A DNA stretch of 9,773 nucleotides from Eggerthellaceae bacterium. Lineage in GTDB: Bacteria > Actinomycetota > Coriobacteriia > Coriobacteriales > Eggerthellaceae. The stretch spans positions 1 to 9,773 of the forward strand of contig DMNP01000162.1 in NCBI GenBank assembly GCA_003452695.1. The letters are read 5' to 3'. The position numbers and the translations under genes were made by a program. A model generated the notes under the pieces. It searched no databases and was not told where the DNA came from. It saw only the letters and a list, made by a program, of their open reading frames with translations. This document shows, piece by piece, positions 5,799 to 9,773 of the stretch (positions within the stretch are counted from its first letter, which is position 1; each line of letters starts with the position of its first letter).

Positions 5799-6734
5799 CT
5801 AGTCCCGCGTAACGCGCATGCCGTCGGGCGACACCTTCACGCCGTCGATGCCGCGGATGAAGGCCGACAGCTTGGAATAACCATAATCGCGCACGTCGAA
5901 CGAGGGGAAGCGTTTGTGCAGCTCTGCACCAAGACGCGCCAACAGCACGCCTTCGGTGCCGTCGGCGTCCTCGGCTGCCACCTGGTCCTGCACGAACGCG
6001 GCAATCTGTTCGCGCTGCTCGGGCGAATCGCTCAGCCCCACGTACACCACGTTGTCGTGGCGTACCAGATTCAGGCTCTCGAAGCTTTCCAGGAACTTCG
6101 ACAGCTGCGCATAGCCGAACGAGCGCACATCGAAGTCGGGATAGATGCGCACCAGCCGGTTGCCCACGTCCGAAAGCGGCACCAGCAAATCGGACCCGGC
6201 GCTTTCGTTCACGATGTCCACGACCGCGCTGGCCACACGGGCCTTGGTCACCTTGCCCGCGTGCTTGTCGTCGGCGGCATCTTGCGGGGCTTCGGCGCCC
6301 ATCAGCAGCTCCAGGTTCGTGAAGACCGTGCACGCGCTGCGAAACGCGCGCGGGGTCTTCTCCTCGCCCATGCCGACGACCACCATCCCCGCATCGCGCA
6401 GGCGGCTGGCCAGCCGCGTGAAGTCGCTGTCGCTGGAAACGATGCAAAAGCCCCCGACCTGGCCTTCGTGCAGGATGTCCATGGCATCGATTATCAGGAA
6501 CGAATCGGTTGCGTTCTTGCCCGTGGTGTTGGGGAACTGCTGCATGGGCGTAAGCGAGTATTCGGCCAGCACGTCTTTCCACTTGGCCATTTGCGGGCTG
6601 GTCCAGTCGCCGTAGATGCGCCGGTAGGTAACTTGCCCATGCCGGCTGGAAAGCTCGTTCATAATGCCGGGAATGTAACGCGCGCTTATGTTGTCCGAAT
6701 CGATAAGCAGCGCAAATGCAGTTCGTGCAGCCAT
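5799..6734 (-). CDS. NYN-domain nuclease with two OST-HTH (LOTUS) domains
   Basis: 311 residues from ATG at 6734, chosen over a longer in-frame start at 6803 because AAGGGA lies six bases upstream and protein-like sequence begins at MAARTAFALLIDSDN. Residues 5-146 form a NYN (PIN-like) domain with acidic residues in family positions: D12, D14 and N15 in LLIDSDN, D77 in NATDSFL, D84, and D102 and D104 in IVSSDSDF. These would hold a divalent metal for RNA cleavage. Residues 165-235 and 245-310 are two LOTUS winged helices; each has the matching core (YPDFDVRSFGYAQLSKFL and FPSFDVRDYGYSKLSAFI), a sign of internal duplication. LOTUS domains bind RNA, including G-rich and structured RNA, so a structured-RNA nuclease is likely, but the target is unknown. 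It is a cytoplasmic single gene, divergent from the GGDEF gene. Confidence 0.93.
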   Translation of the reverse strand: MAARTAFALLIDSDNISARYIPGIMNELSSRHGQVTYRRIYGDWTSPQMAKWKDVLAEYSLTPMQQFPNTTGKNATDSFLIIDAMDILHEGQVGGFCIVSSDSDFTRLASRLRDAGMVVVGMGEEKTPRAFRSACTVFTNLELLMGAEAPQDAADDKHAGKVTKARVASAVVDIVNESAGSDLLVPLSDVGNRLVRIYPDFDVRSFGYAQLSKFLESFESLNLVRHDNVVYVGLSDSPEQREQIAAFVQDQVAAEDADGTEGVLLARLGAELHKRFPSFDVRDYGYSKLSAFIRGIDGVKVSPDGMRVTRD

Positions 6735-6751
6735 GGCGTCCCTTTCCTTGC

Positions 6752-6769
6752 CGGTGAATTTGCTCACCG
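6752..6769 (-). promoter_or_regulatory. Short hairpin next to the NYN ribosome site
   Basis: CGGTGA and TCACCG form a 6-bp stem with a six-base loop. It ends about 18 bases upstream of the NYN start codon, next to the ribosome site. It is one of two hairpins in the presumed leader. Confidence 0.45.
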
Positions 6770-6770
6770 A

Positions 6771-6805
6771 GAATGATACAGCACCTCTGCGGTGCTGCAT
6801 CATTC
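6771..6805 (-). promoter_or_regulatory. 15-bp stem-loop in the leader of the NYN-LOTUS gene
   Basis: Bases 6771-6785 pair with 6791-6805 with one mismatch around a five-base loop. No minus-strand gene lies upstream that it could terminate, so it is either a leader element or an operator. No promoter is clear on the minus strand; TACAGT near 6945 is the best -10-like sequence. Confidence 0.6.
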
Positions 6806-7002
6806 CGCGCTCGCTCGCCGAAATCGCAGACGAACAGAAGGCACGCCCCCCCGTTTACGCCCCCCGTTCATCCGCCCTCGTCGCTGGCCGGGCCAAGGGC
6901 AGTTCCCGCCCATTTGTCTCAAAACGAAAAACACCTGCTGTTACTGTACCAAACCCCCTCCAATCGGCTAAAGTGGAAGGTGGCAATTCGGGTCTGCCAA
7001 AC
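6806..7002. other. Divergent intergenic gap without an assigned gene
   Basis: This stretch separates the NYN leader from the GGDEF gene. It contains C-rich runs (6845-6865) and an A-rich patch (6920-6931). I see no good promoter pair for either gene and no coding signal that beats noise. Confidence 0.5.
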
Positions 7003-7013
7003 AGAGGGGTAAC

Positions 7014-8717
7014 GTGCACTCGATACGAGTGAAGATAACGGCTATCACGATCATTGCGATTCTTATAAGCATCGTAACCCTGGGCGTGCTGGGCGTGTAC
7101 ACCGTCAGCGCCGAAAGCGACCAGAATTCCGCCCACGAGATGAACCTTATCGCCGACGACGAGAAGAAGTCGCTGGACGCGCACCTCATCAGCCTGGAGC
7201 AGTCGGTAAGCATGGTGGCGCATATCGCGGGCGATATGCTGGACAACAACTCCAGCGTGGTGAACAAGGACACCCTGCTCGGCAATTGCACTCCCGAACA
7301 GGCCGAGCAGTGCCGCGCATACCTGGCCCGCCATGGCGAAACAATACGCGAGGCCTACAGTAGCGTGGCCAACCACACGAGCGGCGTCGTCACCTATTAC
7401 TATTGCATGAATCCCGAAGTGGCCCCGCCCGAATTCGGCTTCTTCTATTCGAAGGTGGGCACCAAGGACTTCGAGAAGCAGGAACCGCTGGACGCGAAGA
7501 CGCTCGACCCCAACGATATCGAGCATTACACCTGGTACTTCACGCCCATCGAACGGGGCAAGGCCTGCTGGCTGGGGCCGTATCTGGCGCATTTCCTGAA
7601 CGAGGCCTGGACGGTGTCCTACGTTACGCCCATCTACCAAGATGGCGTGCTGCTGGGCGTGTTGGGCATGGACATCCTGCTGGACACCATGATCGACCAG
7701 ATAAAAGACATTCAGATATACGACACCGGCTTCGTCTGCCTGCTGGATGGCGAGGGGCGCATACTGCACCATCCCGATTACGAAACGGGCAGCTATCCCG
7801 AGGAAGCCAGCGACATGCTAAGCATGGACATGTTCCAGCAGCCCAGCAGCGCGGGCAAGCTCTTGCGCTACAACGCGCACGGCGAAGAGCGTCAGCTGGC
7901 GTTTTCCACGTTGGCGAACGGCATGAAGCTGGTGGCGGTGGCGCCTGTCAGAGAAATTACCGAATCGCAACGCCATCTAACGCAGATCATCGTGTTCGTG
8001 GCGGTCATCTTGCTGGCGTTCTTCACCATCTTCACGCCGTTGTTCATGCGTGTGGTCACGCGGCCGCTGCAGCGTCTGACCGCGGCATCGCAGCGCCTGG
8101 CCGACGGCGACTACGACGTGGAACTGGACTACGAGGGCAAAGACGAAGTGGGCGTGCTCACCGATGCCTTCCGCCGCATGCGCGACCACCTGAAACTCTA
8201 CATCGGCGACCTGAACAGCCGCGCTTCCACCGACGCGCTGACCGGCGTGAAGAACAAGAGCGCCTTCGACGCCGACGCGCTGCACCTGAACGAGGGCATT
8301 GCCCGCGGTTGGCCCGAGGACATGCCAATGTTCGCAATTGCCATGTTCGACTGCAATCGATTGAAGGTTATAAACGACGAGCACGGTCACGACCGGGGCG
8401 ACCTGTACCTGCGCCGCGCCTGCCAGACCATCTGCGACACCTTCGCGCACAGCCCCGTGTACCGCCTGGGCGGCGACGAATTCGCCGTGCTGTTGGAACA
8501 CGGCGACTACCTGCGCCGCGAAGAGCTGGTGGAAACGTTCCGCGAACAGGCGGACAAGGCGAACGCCGCCGCGACCGCGCCTTGGGAACGCGTGGACCTG
8601 GCCATGGGCGTTGCCGAATTCGACCCCACTTCCGACGAATCGGTGGAACAGGTGCTGCACCGCGCCGACGAGCTAATGTATCTGGACAAGCGCCTGTACA
8701 AACTGTCGCTGAAGTAA
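7014..8717 (+). CDS. Membrane diguanylate cyclase: double Cache, HAMP, GGDEF
   Basis: 567 residues from GTG at 7014, with GAGGGG just upstream. A membrane segment at about 8-30 is followed by an outside sensor domain (31-317) of the dCache_1 type, with the family stretch VSYVTPIYQDGVLLGVLGMDILL (201-223) and a distal part (GFVCLLDGEGRILHHPD). Membrane segment two is at about 323-346, then HAMP at 346-398 (RVVTRPLQRLTAASQRLADGDYD). GGDEF covers 403-567, with metal and substrate residues FDCNRLKVINDEHGHDRGD and the active site RLGGDEF (484-490). All key residues for making c-di-GMP from two GTP are present. The usual inhibitory RxxD motif five residues before the active site is missing (FAHSPVY there), so product inhibition at that site is unlikely. 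The outside ligand is unknown; Cache domains often bind amino acids or small acids. The gene appears to stand alone. Confidence 0.95.
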   Translation: MHSIRVKITAITIIAILISIVTLGVLGVYTVSAESDQNSAHEMNLIADDEKKSLDAHLISLEQSVSMVAHIAGDMLDNNSSVVNKDTLLGNCTPEQAEQCRAYLARHGETIREAYSSVANHTSGVVTYYYCMNPEVAPPEFGFFYSKVGTKDFEKQEPLDAKTLDPNDIEHYTWYFTPIERGKACWLGPYLAHFLNEAWTVSYVTPIYQDGVLLGVLGMDILLDTMIDQIKDIQIYDTGFVCLLDGEGRILHHPDYETGSYPEEASDMLSMDMFQQPSSAGKLLRYNAHGEERQLAFSTLANGMKLVAVAPVREITESQRHLTQIIVFVAVILLAFFTIFTPLFMRVVTRPLQRLTAASQRLADGDYDVELDYEGKDEVGVLTDAFRRMRDHLKLYIGDLNSRASTDALTGVKNKSAFDADALHLNEGIARGWPEDMPMFAIAMFDCNRLKVINDEHGHDRGDLYLRRACQTICDTFAHSPVYRLGGDEFAVLLEHGDYLRREELVETFREQADKANAAATAPWERVDLAMGVAEFDPTSDESVEQVLHRADELMYLDKRLYKLSLK

Positions 8718-8741
8718 GGGCGGGGCAAGGGCGCCGATTAT

Positions 8742-8821
8742 CCATCGGTCTGCGTTTGCGGACGATGGAACGCTGAGGGAACGGTTGGCGCAGCGTTCCC
8801 GAAGCGTGACATGCTTTTCTT
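8742..8821 (+). terminator. Tandem and alternative hairpins after the GGDEF gene
   Basis: Hairpin A, 8742-8768: CCATC and GTCTGC pair with GCGGAC and GATGG around GTTT, with a one-base bulge. Hairpin B: GGAACGCTG (8767-8775) pairs with CAGCGTTCC (8791-8799). A competing stem GGGAACG (8777-8783) uses the same 3' arm, with CGTTCCC at 8794-8800. A T-rich stretch GCTTTTCTTC follows at 8812. Probable termination region; the overlap of alternative stems is noted as unusual. Confidence 0.6.
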
Positions 8822-8854
8822 CGGTGAGAGAATAAGTTCCCTGAACAGCAGATT

Positions 8855-8877
8855 TTGACCGTAATTGTCTGTATAAT
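8855..8877 (+). promoter_or_regulatory. Candidate promoter for the coiled-coil/signal-peptidase operon
   Basis: A perfect -10 TATAAT is at 8872-8877. The best -35 match TTGACC (8855-8860) is only 11 bp away, too near for normal sigma-70 use, and no good hexamer is found at 16-18 bp. The -10 alone may be enough with an activator. It would leave a leader of about 165 bases to the GTG at 9050, in which I see no clear riboswitch. Confidence 0.4.
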
Positions 8878-9049
8878 GCAACCTGGATTATCCTCTAGGC
8901 TCATACTTGGTGGAGTTTTGTCGCCAAATAGCCCAGAGATACCATAGGAATTGCAAGCACAAGGGATCGAACCGAGCAGGGCAAGCGGTCGGTCGTCTGG
9001 AACAGCCCCCCGAATACGTACAAGAAACGCGCAGGCGAGAGGCGAATAC

Positions 9050-9601
9050 GTGGACAACGACCTGAGAAGATTGAACCGCACCGAGCTGTTGGAGGTCCTG
9101 GTTCGGCTGAGCGAGGAAAACGAATCGCTGGCCAACGAGGTTGCCTCGCTGCGCGAACAGCTGGCTGCGCGCGACTTGGCCATTGCCGAGTCGGGGTCCA
9201 TCGCCGAAGCGGCCCTGCGCGTGAACGGGTTTTTCCAGGCGGCGGAAGATGCCGTAAGCCAATATGCGGAGAACATGAAGCGCCGCATAGACGAAGCCTA
9301 TCGCGAAGCGGAACGCGTGCTGGCAGAAGCGCGCGAGCAAGCTGGATTGCCGCCGGTGGAGGCTTCGGAGCCCGAGCTGGCCGATAGCGCTGCGAACGAC
9401 GGGGGCGATGCGAGCGAGGATGCACGCGAAGGTGCCTTGGAGCATGCGGGTGCCGGAGATGTTGCGGCTGACAGCAAGGGCGACGATGCCTCGGAAGCTG
9501 CCGAGGCCGCCGAAGCTGCGGATGCCGATAATGTCGCCGACGCTGTTGCCGCAGCAACCGCCGACGACGCTGCCAACCAGGCCAACGAAAAGGATGAATA
9601 G
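9050..9601 (+). CDS. Coiled-coil protein with acidic Ala/Asp-rich tail
   Basis: 183 residues from GTG at 9050, with GAGAGG seven bases upstream; the in-frame ATG at 8951 lacks protein-like sequence after it. Residues 5-45 form a heptad coiled coil (LNRTELLEVLVRLSEENESLANEVASLREQL). Then comes GSIAEAALRVNGFFQAAEDAVSQYAENM, a motif I remember from short conserved proteins of Coriobacteriia and clostridia found near signal peptidase genes. A second charged helix (IDEAYREAERVLAEAREQ) and a low-complexity acidic Ala/Asp/Glu tail (about 108-183) follow. There is no signal peptide or membrane span. Function is unknown; a scaffold at the cell membrane or division site is only inference. Three bases separate its stop from the next start, so the two genes are likely translated together. 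Confidence 0.85.
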   Translation: MDNDLRRLNRTELLEVLVRLSEENESLANEVASLREQLAARDLAIAESGSIAEAALRVNGFFQAAEDAVSQYAENMKRRIDEAYREAERVLAEAREQAGLPPVEASEPELADSAANDGGDASEDAREGALEHAGAGDVAADSKGDDASEAAEAAEAADADNVADAVAAATADDAANQANEKDE

Positions 9602-9604
9602 CAC

Positions 9605-9773
9605 ATGGCATGGCTGGGCAACAAGCTGAAGCCTGCAGCAGCAGGCACGACGGACGCAACCTCCGCGTCCGGCGCCGCTGCGCCCGCCGGCACACCGCCC
9701 GCCATATCCACTGAGTCCTTCAAGCAGGAGCTGGACCGCCAAAGCCGGCGTAACCGCATCCGCCACACCACCG
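9605..9773 (+). CDS. Start of a probable signal peptidase I (cut by window end)
   Basis: 56 codons from ATG at 9605; AAAAGGAT in the preceding gene end gives the ribosome site. Visible residues are MAWLGNKLKPAAAG, an Ala/Thr/Pro-rich spacer, then STESFKQELDRQSRRNRIRHTT. A cytoplasmic tail of this kind, ending in SFKxEL and a basic run, resembles the N-terminus of Coriobacteriia signal peptidase I before its membrane segment. The catalytic Ser and Lys lie outside the window, so the call depends on tail similarity and on the coiled-coil neighbour. Confidence 0.45.
   Translation, partial: MAWLGNKLKPAAAGTTDATSASGAAAPAGTPPAISTESFKQELDRQSRRNRIRHTT

Noticed and set aside
5635..6776. Long ORFs on both strands over the NYN gene
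   Set aside because: Composition is low quality and no motifs appear, while the minus-strand NYN-LOTUS frame has complete domain signatures.
6735..6803. Longer NYN protein starting at 6803
   Set aside because: The extra codons run through the two leader hairpins and the true ribosome site; the ATG at 6734 fits the family start.
7403..8776. Long Arg-rich plus-strand ORF of 457 codons overlapping the GGDEF gene
   Set aside because: It is an alternate frame of the diguanylate cyclase gene, whose domains are clear; the Arg/His/Pro-rich product is a typical GC-rich shadow.
8951..9049. Upstream ATG start for the coiled-coil protein
   Set aside because: The extra 33 residues are Arg/Ser-rich without structure, and the GTG at 9050 has a good ribosome site directly upstream.
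8718..9049. tRNA, rRNA or known riboswitch in the gap
   Set aside because: No cloverleaf, T-loop or recognised aptamer core was found; only hairpins and a promoter-like hexamer are visible.

Overview
The window is GC-rich, roughly 60 percent by eye, with strong Shine-Dalgarno sites and several ATG or GTG starts. Gene content and protein style suggest an actinobacterial anaerobe of the Coriobacteriia, probably Eggerthellaceae. The pointers are a His-rich MarR regulator, a TipA-like MerR regulator, a small secreted Lys-rich protein, a Cache-GGDEF protein, and a short coiled-coil gene placed just before what looks like a signal peptidase gene. The assignment is an inference from style, not a database match.

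Left part, 1-1940: a DUF559/Vsr-like nuclease-fold gene on the minus strand (41-1026) is split by a one-base frameshift. About 0.9 kb without a convincing intact gene follows. It holds a possible HTH-like coding remnant, a cluster of six copies of a CCCGCAACCC core that includes two 64-bp copies exactly 240 bp apart, and a 7-bp tandem repeat. 

Middle part, 1940-5760: on the minus strand lie a DJ-1/PfpI protein fused to a YpsA-like (putative molybdenum carrier, SLOG-type) domain and a small secreted protein. Next is a 360-bp patch with four REP-like hairpins, two in each orientation, around a degenerate copy of the 3' end of the next gene. That gene is a TipA-type MerR activator on the plus strand, with a 19-bp-spacer promoter carrying a dyad operator. 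It converges on a MarR repressor gene through a long perfect hairpin. The MarR gene has a histidine-rich insert and three copies of a TAAGG-N2-CCTTA element over its own promoter.

Right part, 5799-9773: a NYN nuclease with two LOTUS (OST-HTH) domains is on the minus strand, and its leader contains two hairpins. Divergent from it is a membrane diguanylate cyclase (double Cache, HAMP, GGDEF) that lacks the usual inhibitory RxxD site. After a hairpin-rich spacer, a coiled-coil acidic protein and the truncated start of a probable signal peptidase I form a tight operon that leaves the window.

The genes do not make one pathway. The window is a set of small regulatory and stress units. The main points of interest are the asymmetric G-U hairpin family, the duplicated MerR gene end, the two self-regulated regulators, the DJ-1/YpsA fusion and the structured leader before an RNA-processing protein. 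I see no clear new multi-gene defence or mobile system.
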